DNA of 64,000 nucleotides from Lachnospiraceae bacterium (GTDB taxonomy: Bacteria; Bacillota; Clostridia; Lachnospirales; Lachnospiraceae): positions 24,953 to 88,952 of the forward strand of contig JAFQVJ010000023.1 in NCBI GenBank assembly GCA_017408025.1, read 5' to 3'. This document shows positions 37,070 to 45,006 of the stretch, in pieces. Under the pieces are notes generated by a model, which saw only the letters and a list, made by a program, of their open reading frames with translations, did no database searches and was not told the origin of the DNA. Both the position numbers and the translations under genes were made by a program. How positions within the stretch are numbered: the stretch's first letter is position 1; each line of letters starts with the position of its first letter.

Positions 37070-37214
37070 CTATATATCAAACTTGTACGTAACAAAGTGA
37101 AAAGCCATCTAAATCTTTCGACTAGACAGCTTATCAGGGGGATAAAAGGGGGTTTAATATTGTAAACTGAAATATGCCACGGGCGTGTGCACATTTCAGT
37201 TGTACACTTTGTAC
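37021..37214 (-). ncRNA. Candidate structured non-coding RNA of about 195 nt
   Basis: An extended -10 promoter (37221-37248) and the terminator at 37021-37069 bracket a region with no credible reading frame. In minus-strand order it shows: a 5' segment ACAAAGTG that can pair with CACTTTGT near 37095 as a closing stem; a hairpin AACTGAAAT/ATTTCAGTT at 37163-37203 with inner GTGC and CAC pairs; two C runs (AAACCCCC, ATCCCCC), the second in a small TTATC/GATAA hairpin; and a stem CTGTCTAGTC capped by GAAA (about 37107-37128). It does not match 6S, SRP, RNase P or tmRNA features that I know. It could instead be a leader for uppP, but the terminator argues for a separate RNA. Confidence 0.6.
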
Positions 37215-37220
37215 TTCATT

Positions 37221-37248
37221 AGTATATCATATTATTATTTTTTTGCAA
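37221..37248 (-). promoter_or_regulatory. Promoter of the candidate ncRNA
   Basis: On the minus strand: -35 TTGCAA (37248-37243), a 16-bp spacer and an extended -10, TGATATACT (core 37226-37221). The start is predicted near 37214. A FabT-like palindrome is centred about 40 bp upstream of the -35. Confidence 0.65.
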
Positions 37249-37277
37249 CATAAATTTTTAAAAAAATTAAAAAATTT

Positions 37278-37294
37278 ATTTTGATTATCAAACT
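37278..37294. promoter_or_regulatory. FabT-like palindrome upstream of the ncRNA promoter
   Basis: ATTTTGATTATCAAACT contains the complete 13-base core TTTGATTATCAAA. It overlaps the stop codon of the tepA-like gene by two bases. The position, 30 bp upstream of a -35, is not typical for simple repression, so the function is uncertain. Confidence 0.35.
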
Positions 37295-37991
37295 ATTTAT
37301 TTAATTGCTTATCTATCAACACATAAAGCTTGTCCATAGCGTCACGCAATCCACCCACTTCATTTATAATACCCTCATTAACTGCTTCTGCTCCTACCAG
37401 TATTGTTCCCAAATCCTTTGTTAGAATACCAGTGTTCATCATCATCTGTTCAAATCTATCTTTCGAAACCCTTGAATGGTCTGTTACAAACTTCACTATC
37501 CTATCCTGTATGAGCTTGAAATAATCATATGTCTGCGGTGCTCCTATAAATAAACCGTTCATTCTAACAGGATGTACAACCATTGTTCCAGATGGTACTA
37601 TAAACGAATAATCTGCCGAGGTCGCAATCGGTACTCCAATGGAATGTGAGCCACCTAGCACCAATGACACCGTAGGCTTGGACAATGATGCTATCATCTC
37701 TGCTATAGCTAGTCCGCTTTCAACATCCCCTCCGCATGTCTGCAATAAAATCAATAAACCGTCAAGATTTTTATCATCCTCAAATTCTGCTAATTTAGGA
37801 AGAACATGGTCATATTTCGTTGTCTTTGAATTACTTACCATCTCATGACCTTCTATCTCACCTATTATAGATAAAAGCTGTATTTTCTTTTCTCTTTCAT
37901 TGCCATCTAAAACGGTTTGACCATAATCCTTTATCTCTTCATTCTTTTGTCTGCGCTGCTCTATCTCATCACTTTTACTGTTTTTACCCAT
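37293..37991 (-). CDS. tepA: ClpP-like serine protease, TepA family
   Basis: A 232-residue member of the ClpP/SppA crotonase-fold protease group. The nucleophile Ser is in LGGSHSIGVPIA, the Gly-rich GGDVESGLAIAEMI strand precedes it, and a His is in VVHPVRMNG. TepA of Bacillus subtilis was linked to protein secretion and spore-stage processes; the substrate is unknown. The N-terminus is highly charged with no signal, so it is cytoplasmic. The start at 37991 (MGKNSKSDEI) follows AGGAGG; the frame to 38039 has no ribosome site. The Shine-Dalgarno itself forms part of a hairpin that looks like the mgtE terminator. Confidence 0.85.
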   Translation of the reverse strand: MGKNSKSDEIEQRRQKNEEIKDYGQTVLDGNEREKKIQLLSIIGEIEGHEMVSNSKTTKYDHVLPKLAEFEDDKNLDGLLILLQTCGGDVESGLAIAEMIASLSKPTVSLVLGGSHSIGVPIATSADYSFIVPSGTMVVHPVRMNGLFIGAPQTYDYFKLIQDRIVKFVTDHSRVSKDRFEQMMMNTGILTKDLGTILVGAEAVNEGIINEVGGLRDAMDKLYVLIDKQLNK

Positions 37992-37997
37992 AAAAAA

Positions 37998-38047
37998 GCC
38001 TCCTCGTGCCAAAATAATATTTTTAAATATTATCTGCACAAGAAGGC
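37998..38047 (-). terminator. Terminator-like hairpin that contains the tepA Shine-Dalgarno
   Basis: In the minus direction GCCTTCTTGTGC pairs with GCACGAGGAGGC (12 bp with two G-T pairs), and the A/T-rich interior (ATAATATTT/AAATATTAT) extends the stem. TTTTTT follows at once. The 3' arm is AGGAGG, the ribosome site of the next gene, and the T run is its spacer to ATG. It can act as terminator of mgtE and as a translation block. Confidence 0.75.
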
Positions 38048-38074
38048 AATTTATACATGTTCATTATGTGTATA

Positions 38075-39445
38075 TTACAATCCTAGCAACATTGATGCTA
38101 TCTGGAAATAAATCATAAGCGACATAGCATCTACTACCGTTGTAATGAATGGGCTTACAACTACTGCCGGGTCAAATCCTAATTTCTTTACCAAAATTGG
38201 AAGCGAGCAACCGATAAGCTTCGCCATAATAACTGTAATCACTGTCGTTATGGCAACTACAATTGCAATTTCCAAATCAACTCCGTCAAGAAGTATAATC
38301 TTAATGACGCAGGCAACTCCCAGCGTTAAGCCACATATTAACGATATACGCAATTCCTTCCACAGAATCTTAAATACATCTTTGTACTCTATCTCATCCG
38401 TAGACAACCCTGTTATAATCGTAACAGATGCCTGACTTCCCGCATTACCACCTGTTCCCATGAGCATTGGTATAAATGCTGTAAGAGCAACGCAACCTGC
38501 CAATGCAACCTCAAAGCTCTGAATAATCTTTCCAGTAAACGTTGCTGAAAGCATCAGTAACAACAGCCACGGTATACGTTTCTTCCATATCTCAAATATT
38601 CCCGTTTGCATGTACGATTTATCAGAAGGAAGGATAGCTGCCATAGCTTGGATATCCTCTTCATGTTCTTCTCGCATAACCTCCATAGCATCATCGACTG
38701 TGATAATACCTACAACCCTATTTTCCTTATCAACTACAGGCAATGCGATAAAGTCGTACTTATCAAACATGTTTGCTACGACTTCCTGATCCTCATGGGT
38801 ATGAACGGAGATAACATTTGTCTCCATGATATCCTCGATAATATCCTCATATGATGCCAGAAGAAGCTGTTTGACAGTCACTAGTCCTATAAGTGTTCTG
38901 TTGTCAGTGACATAACAAGTGTACACAGTCTCCTTATCTACACCCTCTGCCCTAATATGTGCAAATGCCTGCTCAACCGTCATATTCTTTTTCAATGCCA
39001 CATATTCTGTGGTCATGATACTACCAGCACTGTCTTTTGGGTAATTTAGCAATTCATTGATAGTTTTTCTAGTTTCATTGTCTACATTCCTAAGTATTCT
39101 GTTTACAACATTCGCCGGCATCTCCTCAATAATATCTACTGTATCATCAAGGAAAAGCTCATCTACCACATTTCGAAGCTCCACATCCGAGAATGCTTCA
39201 ATAAGAGTTCTCTGCATATCTGTTTCCAAATACGCAAATGTCTCAGCTGCAAGCTCCTTTGGCAAAACTCTGAAAAGTAAAATATGATATTTTTTGTCAA
39301 TCTCATCAAATATCATAGCTATATCTGCTGGATTAACCTCTGCCAGCATATCCTTGAGCTTTGTATACTTTCTCTCTGAGATAAACTTTTCAATTTCTTC
39401 AATTTTAATCAGCTCATTCTGATTTAATACTAATTCTTCAGACAT
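38075..39445 (-). CDS. mgtE: Magnesium transporter MgtE
   Basis: A 456-residue dimeric Mg2+ channel. The N domain (residues 1-135) is superhelical, followed by two CBS domains (about 140-260) whose Mg2+ binding normally closes the pore, a plug helix, and five membrane helices (about 285-456) with MLMGTGGNAGSQASVTIITG, the conserved pore-lining Gly/Asn segment, and DPAVVVSPFITTVVD near the C-terminus. Length is normal. It has a leader of about 290 nt with an own promoter. A hairpin covers its AGGAGG ribosome site. Confidence 0.95.
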   Translation of the reverse strand: MSEELVLNQNELIKIEEIEKFISERKYTKLKDMLAEVNPADIAMIFDEIDKKYHILLFRVLPKELAAETFAYLETDMQRTLIEAFSDVELRNVVDELFLDDTVDIIEEMPANVVNRILRNVDNETRKTINELLNYPKDSAGSIMTTEYVALKKNMTVEQAFAHIRAEGVDKETVYTCYVTDNRTLIGLVTVKQLLLASYEDIIEDIMETNVISVHTHEDQEVVANMFDKYDFIALPVVDKENRVVGIITVDDAMEVMREEHEEDIQAMAAILPSDKSYMQTGIFEIWKKRIPWLLLLMLSATFTGKIIQSFEVALAGCVALTAFIPMLMGTGGNAGSQASVTIITGLSTDEIEYKDVFKILWKELRISLICGLTLGVACVIKIILLDGVDLEIAIVVAITTVITVIMAKLIGCSLPILVKKLGFDPAVVVSPFITTVVDAMSLMIYFQIASMLLGL

Positions 39446-39457
39446 TTCATCTGACCT

Positions 39458-39482
39458 CCTTAGATTATTGATAATTCTAAGG
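39458..39482 (-). promoter_or_regulatory. Hairpin over the mgtE ribosome binding site
   Basis: On the minus strand CCTTAGA (39482-39476) pairs with TCTAAGG (39464-39458), a 7-bp stem whose 3' arm merges into the AGGAGG of mgtE (39460-39455). Folding would hide half of the Shine-Dalgarno. A second hairpin, AAATTTTC/GAAAATTT, lies just upstream (39491-39509). Confidence 0.6.
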
Positions 39483-39564
39483 TGTTTCGCAAAATTTTCT
39501 ACGAAAATTTGGTCAACATCCCCTTTGTTTTTTTCATAAACAAGGGCATGGCATTTGTCTCGAG

Positions 39565-39669
39565 TTAAATATATACACGGAGAAACATACTATGACTTAC
39601 GCACAATATATTTTCCATGTATTTCCCTCGGGGTTCTATGCCGCCCTGACTACCCGAACAACTGTCCAT
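39565..39669 (-). CDS. Possible 34-aa leader peptide upstream of mgtE
   Basis: An ATG at 39669 follows AAAGGAG by 8 nt, a better ribosome site than many genes here have. It opens a 34-codon frame ending TAA at 39565: start MDSCSGSQGGIEPRGKYMEN, then ILCVSHSMFLRVYI. There is no recognisable domain. Leader peptides precede Mg2+ transporter genes in other bacteria (mgtL of enterobacteria), so a ribosome-stalling control is possible. The same bases also fold into a long stem, so the frame may be incidental to a structured RNA. Confidence 0.4.
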   Translation of the reverse strand: MDSCSGSQGGIEPRGKYMENILCVSHSMFLRVYI

Positions 39670-39681
39670 AGTATTTTCTCC
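39579..39681 (-). promoter_or_regulatory. Structured RNA domain in the mgtE leader
   Basis: On the minus strand GGAGAAAATACTATGGAC (39681-39664) pairs with GTCATAGTATGTTTCTCC (39596-39579), about 16 base pairs with two small bulges, closing a domain of about 65 nt that includes a TCGGG/CCCGA pair. This is the layout of a riboswitch aptamer. The conserved bases of the known M-box Mg2+ riboswitch were not found. The ribosome site and ATG of the possible leader peptide lie in the 5' strand of this stem. Confidence 0.55.
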
Positions 39682-39725
39682 TTTCCTCTTTTAATAAAAC
39701 TTTTTTCAATATAGTGTTGCTTAAA

Positions 39726-39744
39726 TAAAGCTAGGCAACCTTAA
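39726..39744 (-). promoter_or_regulatory. DtxR/MntR-like operator at the mgtE promoter
   Basis: TTAAGGTTGCCTAGCTTTA is an imperfect palindrome reminiscent of the DtxR/IdeR consensus (TTAGGTTAGCCTAA-type). It begins 3 bp after the -10 box and covers the predicted start, a location suited to a metal-dependent repressor. The repressor gene is not in the window. Confidence 0.4.
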
Positions 39745-39746
39745 CT

Positions 39747-39776
39747 ATTATAGCCAAGATTGCCATATAAATGCAA
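39747..39776 (-). promoter_or_regulatory. Promoter of mgtE
   Basis: On the minus strand -35 TTGCAT (39776-39771), an 18-bp spacer and a perfect -10 TATAAT (39752-39747). The start is predicted near 39740, giving a leader of about 295 nt. Confidence 0.7.
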
Positions 39777-39826
39777 GTTAAATTCTACATTTAACAACAA
39801 AATTTTCTATTTAGAAATATATTTGT

Positions 39827-40312
39827 CTATTTCTGATTAATATAGTTAATAAGACCTTCAGCCTTTATGATTTTCTGCATAAATTCTGGGAATGCCTGAC
39901 CCTTGTAATTTTCACCCTTTGTCTTATTGTAGATAATACCATTGTCGAAATCAATTTCAACTGTATCACCCTCTTCTATCTTCTCAGATGCTTCCTTGCA
40001 CTCAATGATTGGAAGACCAATATTGATTGCATTTCTATAGAAAATTCTCGCAAATGTCTCTGCGATTACACAGCTCACACCTGCTGCCTTAATAGATATT
40101 GGTGCATGCTCTCTAGATGAACCACAACCAAAGTTCTTGGTTGCAACGATAATGTCACCTGTGCTTACCTTATTTACAAATTCCGGATCAATGTCTTCCA
40201 TACAATGCTTCGCAAGCTCTGATGGGTCTGGAGCATTTAAGTATCTTGCTGGGATGATTACATCTGTATCTACATTATCTCCAAATTTAAAAACTCTTCC
40301 TGTTGCTTTCAT
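39827..40312 (-). CDS. leuD: 3-isopropylmalate dehydratase small subunit
   Basis: A 161-residue swivel-domain subunit that with LeuC isomerises 2- to 3-isopropylmalate in leucine synthesis. Family signatures: [36 protein letters not shown] and [15 protein letters not shown]. This short form is the archaeal/clostridial type. It lies 24 nt downstream of leuC in one transcript, with AGAAAGGA before the ATG. leuA and leuB are not in the window. Confidence 0.96.
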   Translation of the reverse strand: MKATGRVFKFGDNVDTDVIIPARYLNAPDPSELAKHCMEDIDPEFVNKVSTGDIIVATKNFGCGSSREHAPISIKAAGVSCVIAETFARIFYRNAINIGLPIIECKEASEKIEEGDTVEIDFDNGIIYNKTKGENYKGQAFPEFMQKIIKAEGLINYINQK

Positions 40313-40336
40313 ATTTATTCCTTTCTGAATCTTGTT

Positions 40337-41596
40337 CTATACAAATTCTGGATTACTAATCTTACCTGTGATAGCACTTGCTGCTGCTACAGCTGGGCTT
40401 GACAAATAAACCTCTGATTCTGGATGTCCCATACGACCTACGAAGTTTCTGTTTGTTGTAGCTATAGCTCTCTCACCCTTAGCTAAGATACCCATATGAC
40501 CACCTAAGCAAGGTCCACATGTAGGTGTACTTACAGCCGCTCCTGCTTTAATAAATGTTGTCATAAGTCCCTCTTCAATGGCCTGGAGATAAATCTTCTG
40601 TGTAGCTGGGATAACAATACAACGAACCCCCTTAGCTACATGCTTACCTTCCAAAACCTTAGCAGCTATACGAAGATCCTCAATACGTCCATTTGTACAT
40701 GAACCGATAACAACCTGGTCAATCTTAACATCGCCAACCTCATCGATTGTTCTTGTATTCTCTGGAAGATGTGGGAATGCAACTGTTGGTTTAAGTGTGC
40801 TTAAATCAATTATATAAACCTCATCATATACAGCGTCCTCATCTGCCTCAAATACCTTGTATTCTCTCTGGCTGTGTTCCTTCATATATTCTATAGCCTT
40901 ATCATCAACCGGGAAGATACCGTTCTTTCCGCCTGCTTCAATTGCCATATTTGTTATGGCAAATCTATCGTCCATAGAAAGGTACTGTACACCTTCTCCA
41001 CAGAATTCCATAGACTTGTAAAGAGCACCATCAACACCTATCATACCGATAATATGAAGTATAACGTCCTTACCACTAACCCATTTAGCTGGCTTTCCAA
41101 CAAGCTCAAACTTAATAGCGCTTGGAACCTTGAACCAAGCCTTACCTGTAGCCATACCTGCTGCCATATCAGTAGAACCTACACCTGTAGAGAATGCTCC
41201 CAGAGCACCATATGTACATGTATGTGAATCAGCTCCGATAACAACATCACCTGCTACTACAAGTCCTTTTTCAGGAAGTAATGCATGCTCTATACCGACC
41301 TCACCTGTCTCAAAGAAATTTGTAATATCATTCTTATAAGCAAATTCCTTTGCGCAAAAACAGAGCTCAGCTGACTTTATATCCTTGTTAGGTGTAAAAT
41401 GATCAAGAACGATGGCAATCTTATCCTTGTCAAATACAGTCTCCTTATTAAACTTCTTCATTTCCTTAATGGCAACTGGTGCTGTTACATCATTACCAAG
41501 TACAAGATCCAGATTAGCTTCAATCAACTGTCCTGCTTCAACATAATCAAGACCGCAATGAGCTGCAAGAATCTTCTGAGTCATAGTCATTCCCAT
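40337..41596 (-). CDS. leuC: 3-isopropylmalate dehydratase large subunit
   Basis: A 419-residue aconitase-fold subunit. The iron-sulfur ligands are seen in [29 protein letters not shown] and [12 protein letters not shown]. The start at 41596 ([15 protein letters not shown]) follows AAGGAGG; the frame could be extended 51 codons to 41749, but that would cross the intergenic promoter region and the start of the divergent regulator. It is divergent from a LysR-type gene, a classic arrangement for self-controlled leucine genes. Confidence 0.95.
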   Translation of the reverse strand: MGMTMTQKILAAHCGLDYVEAGQLIEANLDLVLGNDVTAPVAIKEMKKFNKETVFDKDKIAIVLDHFTPNKDIKSAELCFCAKEFAYKNDITNFFETGEVGIEHALLPEKGLVVAGDVVIGADSHTCTYGALGAFSTGVGSTDMAAGMATGKAWFKVPSAIKFELVGKPAKWVSGKDVILHIIGMIGVDGALYKSMEFCGEGVQYLSMDDRFAITNMAIEAGGKNGIFPVDDKAIEYMKEHSQREYKVFEADEDAVYDEVYIIDLSTLKPTVAFPHLPENTRTIDEVGDVKIDQVVIGSCTNGRIEDLRIAAKVLEGKHVAKGVRCIVIPATQKIYLQAIEEGLMTTFIKAGAAVSTPTCGPCLGGHMGILAKGERAIATTNRNFVGRMGHPESEVYLSSPAVAAASAITGKISNPEFV

Positions 41597-41654
41597 GATA
41601 AGTCCTCCTTGTTTTTCTAATTTCTGTTGATATGTTATCACATATATTGATATA

Positions 41655-41666
41655 ATACAATTGTAT
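41655..41666. promoter_or_regulatory. Candidate LysR operator between leuC and its divergent regulator
   Basis: ATACAATTGTAT is a perfect 12-bp palindrome in the middle of the 118-bp divergent region, with further dyads around it (TTGATATAA, TTTGATATAA). A plus-strand promoter for the regulator (TTGATA, 17 bp, TTTAAT) overlaps it. LysR-type proteins usually bind T-N11-A dyads here to activate the opposite gene and repress their own. Confidence 0.5.
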
Positions 41667-41714
41667 ATTTTTAATATTTGATATAACTCAAGGTAATATA
41701 TAGGAGGCATACAT

Positions 41715-42602
41715 ATGGAACAATCATTGTCGTCATATAAAATATTCAAAACGGTAGCTGATGAGGGCAGCTTTTTAAAGGCCGCAGAAAAGCTTTATAT
41801 CACACAGCCTGCTATATCGAAGGCAGTTAAAAAGCTTGAAGATACTTTAGGCGTTAAGCTTTTCATACGCGAGGCAAGAGGTGTCCGCTTAACTGCTGAT
41901 GGAGATATGCTCTATAGCCACATTTCCACTGCCTTTAATTCAATATATGCAGCAGAAAATGCCATCAAACGCAAGCATAGTCTTGGTATTGGTCAGCTTC
42001 GCATAGGTACAAGTGCCACATTATGTAAATATGTACTACTGCCATACCTTACAAATTTTGTGTCCCAAAATCCACATATACAGGTAAGTATCCAATGCCA
42101 GTCAACTAATGATACTATAGCCCTTCTAAATAATGGAAAAATCGATGTTGGTCTTGTTGGAATTACAGATGAGGGGCTTGTAAAGAAATTTTATCATTTA
42201 AAGGAAAGTCACTATGTATTTGTCGCCACTGACACATACTTAAACCGACTTAGAGAACGCGGTATCTGCTCCTCAGAGGATATTCTGGAGCAGGGAAATA
42301 TTATGCTTCTGGATCGGCAGAATGTGTCGAGACATCATATCGACAGATACTTTGATGAGAATAATATTCACCCCAGCAACATTCTTGAAGTAAACAACAT
42401 GGACTTACTTATTGATTTTGCCAGAATCAGCATGGGAGTTGCATGTGTTATAAAAGAATTCGTAGCTGATGATCTTACTAACGGAGCCTTTGTTGAAATA
42501 CCATTAAAAAAGCCTGTAGCTTCCCGTAAAATCGGGCTTGCCACAGGAAAAAACACTGAAAACGAAGATTCTCTAAAAAAATTCTTAAATACAATAGAGT
42601 AA
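41715..42602 (+). CDS. LysR-family transcriptional regulator
   Basis: A 295-residue regulator with an N-terminal winged helix-turn-helix (residues 5-65, [23 protein letters not shown]) and a periplasmic-binding-like effector domain (from about 90: [23 protein letters not shown]). It is divergent from leuCD, 118 bp away, and so most likely activates that operon in response to a leucine-pathway intermediate, as LeuO/IlvY-type proteins do; this is inferred from position only. TAGGAGG lies 6 nt upstream. A bidirectional terminator separates it from the gene at 42679. Confidence 0.9.
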   Translation: MEQSLSSYKIFKTVADEGSFLKAAEKLYITQPAISKAVKKLEDTLGVKLFIREARGVRLTADGDMLYSHISTAFNSIYAAENAIKRKHSLGIGQLRIGTSATLCKYVLLPYLTNFVSQNPHIQVSIQCQSTNDTIALLNNGKIDVGLVGITDEGLVKKFYHLKESHYVFVATDTYLNRLRERGICSSEDILEQGNIMLLDRQNVSRHHIDRYFDENNIHPSNILEVNNMDLLIDFARISMGVACVIKEFVADDLTNGAFVEIPLKKPVASRKIGLATGKNTENEDSLKKFLNTIE

Positions 42603-42610
42603 ATATCACT

Positions 42611-42668
42611 TTTTGAGCCGATGTGCAACCACGAAGCAGTGTTTCTCTGCACATCTGGCTCAAAAAAA
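42611..42668. terminator. Bidirectional terminator between the LysR gene and the beta-propeller gene
   Basis: TTTTTGAGCC(G)ATGTGCA pairs with TGCACAT(CT)GGCTCAAAAA, leaving a loop of about 20 nt. T runs on both strands make it usable for both convergent genes. Confidence 0.85.
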
Positions 42669-42678
42669 TTTCACTTAT

Positions 42679-45006
42679 CTACTTAACATGAGCTACTTGG
42701 CTATAATCGGTCATATTGTATACTATCACCCCATCATTTTCATTGACTATATAAATATATTCTCCTATGTACATTCCCCTTGTTTCATATGTTAAACCAT
42801 CCAATTGACAGCTTATGATCTCTGTAGGCTTACCTTCAACATAAGAAAATATCTTATACACTGTACAGTAGTCATACCTTGTCTTATCTTTATTCAGACA
42901 GTAGTCCTCCACTGCAAATCCAATAAGGTTCTTGTCTGGGCTTACAAATATTGCCTTATGATTGCTCAATGCCTCCGTCCAGTATACCTCTTCTAATGAA
43001 TACACATCCGTTTCCTTCACATCATATTTGTCTGTTATATCAAATATTGATATCTTAATGTATTCATATTCATCATAGCCTAAACCTATTAGTTTATTGT
43101 CATCCCACTTGTGAAGATATGTTGAAAAGCCTGGTATTTTAAGTGCTCCCATTACTGTCGGATTCTTTGGATCGGACAAATCAATCGTAAATAGTGGATC
43201 TGTCTGCTCATAGGTGACTACATAGGCTATATCTCCATCAAATCTCACTCCGTATACCTGCTCATTTTCTTTAAGCTGAGATATAGAACCAACAAGCTCT
43301 AAATTTTCGTCATATACATATAACGCGCTTCCTTCTCCCCAAGATGTCCAATTCTCAGTATAAACCCAATCCATTCCTGTAAGCCATTCAATGCCATCGT
43401 AATATTCAACCTCTGTTCTGTTGTAAGTAATTTCATTATAATATGTGCTTACTGCCATTCTTAGATATCCATTATATTCATCTATATCAAACTCGTCTCC
43501 CACACTTCCATCTATGATGACGCTTCCATTAGGAGTTATATTTCCATCAGCATAGGATAAACGCAGAATCTGGGACTGTTCCTGAACCTTTATAGTGCCA
43601 TTCTCTGGCGATGTATCATTGAGTTCATTCCTATATTCATTCTGCATATCGGTGATTATATATATATTACCTTCACTGACATATTTATTTACAAAACCAC
43701 TCTCACCCAAAATTGCCTTTACATCATTGAACTTACTCACATCATTCATATCTATAGTTGCTATAATGTGGTACTGATTAAAGGATTCACAGTCCGTTAT
43801 ATATACATCCTCAGCTGGCAGTAGTTCCCCACACACCTTTGGTGCATAGTTTTTGGCTGCCTCCTCCTCTGTACATCCATCATTGTCATAAATACTGCTT
43901 GTATCATAATTAGCCATGTCTGTAAAGATATACACATATCCATTTACCATCCTGCATGAATCATAGGCTCCCTCAAGTGTAAGTGTTGAAACAAGCTCTG
44001 GTGTGGATTTGTCTGATATATCATATATCATAGCAACAACCATTGAATCTGGATAGCTAGTTATATACTCTGCATATTCATCAATATTTTCTCCACTAAT
44101 ATGAGGCTGTACAACTACCACAAGTTTATCACCTGATACAATAAGCTCTGCACCATAAATCTCCAGCTTTGTAGATGGTTCATTTTTCAAAAACTTTCCC
44201 ATCTCGCCTTCAACAGCTTTTTCCTTAATGTCATCTAATATGGAAACCTTGGCAATTTTTTCGCTATCAGCCCCCTCTGCTGAAGTAATAACCAGATTAA
44301 CACTTTTTTCATCATAGTCATGTCCCAAATGATATATATACCTACCATCTGTCTTTACAATGTCTGCTTCTGCAACTCCTTCAGTTCGCACATTAGTATC
44401 TGAATAATCTGAATTTTCTCCCGAAGCTCCAGCCGAGGAATCACCTGAATTATCATCGTCAATTTCGCTATCAGTACCACTATACTCAATCTCAGGTGCT
44501 ATCTCCATACTCCCGTTTAATGTCATATCATCACCAAATCCTTTCATATCTTCAGTTTGGTCATTCTGTCGCATTGTCTCCATCGCAACAATATAATCAT
44601 TCAATTCCTTATATCCAGACAACACATACACGCCGTCGGAGATTTCCCTACGCATATTATCTGCATAAACGCTTGTCACATCACTACTTGCAGGCTTATT
44701 AATACCAATCTGGTGCACCAGCATCACCACTGTCAATGTGGCTGCAACTATAGTTGCTCCAGCTCCTGTAAACATCGCCATTCTTTTTCTTCGTTTTTTC
44801 TTCCTTGTGCCGTCCTGTTTTTTATCCATTATATCAACCATATTAATCACTCCACTTGTTCCCTCCAAATACCCCTTTTTTTCCATCTCTTCGATACGCT
44901 TCATCATATTTTCAGGCTTAATCTGCTCTGATATGTGGATATTCTTCGCATCTTCATTTATAAGAGACATCTGTTCTAATATATCCCTGTCATATCTATC
45001 ACTCAT
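42679..45006 (-). CDS. Membrane-anchored beta-propeller protein, possible anti-sigma partner
   Basis: A 775-residue protein. The cytoplasmic N-terminus (1-68) is helical and acidic; a KKKRRKR stop-transfer precedes one membrane segment (about 77-98, FTGAGATIVAATLTVVMLV). The large outer part contains the hallmark of the secreted beta-propeller family (RTEGVAEADIVKTDGRYIYHL at about 205, in part) and continues to the C-terminus as repeating strands (NKLIGLGYDEY, GVIVYNMTD). Its ATG overlaps the TGA of the sigma factor gene (45003-45006). With a cytoplasmic domain next to an ECF sigma gene, it is a likely signal-sensing anti-sigma factor, but no canonical zinc anti-sigma motif is seen. Confidence 0.82.
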   Translation of the reverse strand: MSDRYDRDILEQMSLINEDAKNIHISEQIKPENMMKRIEEMEKKGYLEGTSGVINMVDIMDKKQDGTRKKKRRKRMAMFTGAGATIVAATLTVVMLVHQIGINKPASSDVTSVYADNMRREISDGVYVLSGYKELNDYIVAMETMRQNDQTEDMKGFGDDMTLNGSMEIAPEIEYSGTDSEIDDDNSGDSSAGASGENSDYSDTNVRTEGVAEADIVKTDGRYIYHLGHDYDEKSVNLVITSAEGADSEKIAKVSILDDIKEKAVEGEMGKFLKNEPSTKLEIYGAELIVSGDKLVVVVQPHISGENIDEYAEYITSYPDSMVVAMIYDISDKSTPELVSTLTLEGAYDSCRMVNGYVYIFTDMANYDTSSIYDNDGCTEEEAAKNYAPKVCGELLPAEDVYITDCESFNQYHIIATIDMNDVSKFNDVKAILGESGFVNKYVSEGNIYIITDMQNEYRNELNDTSPENGTIKVQEQSQILRLSYADGNITPNGSVIIDGSVGDEFDIDEYNGYLRMAVSTYYNEITYNRTEVEYYDGIEWLTGMDWVYTENWTSWGEGSALYVYDENLELVGSISQLKENEQVYGVRFDGDIAYVVTYEQTDPLFTIDLSDPKNPTVMGALKIPGFSTYLHKWDDNKLIGLGYDEYEYIKISIFDITDKYDVKETDVYSLEEVYWTEALSNHKAIFVSPDKNLIGFAVEDYCLNKDKTRYDYCTVYKIFSYVEGKPTEIISCQLDGLTYETRGMYIGEYIYIVNENDGVIVYNMTDYSQVAHVK

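Noticed and set aside
36890-37070. Attachment site or tRNA-like fold
   Set aside because: No tRNA arms, CCA or integrase gene nearby; the hairpins are explained as a repeat element plus a terminator.
39565-39740. Known M-box (ykoK) Mg2+ riboswitch upstream of mgtE
   Set aside because: The conserved M-box sequences I know were not found, although a long closing stem exists; kept as an unknown structured leader.
41597-41749. N-terminal extension of leuC by 51 residues
   Set aside because: It would run through the divergent promoter region, has no homologous sequence pattern, and AAGGAGG marks the start at 41596.
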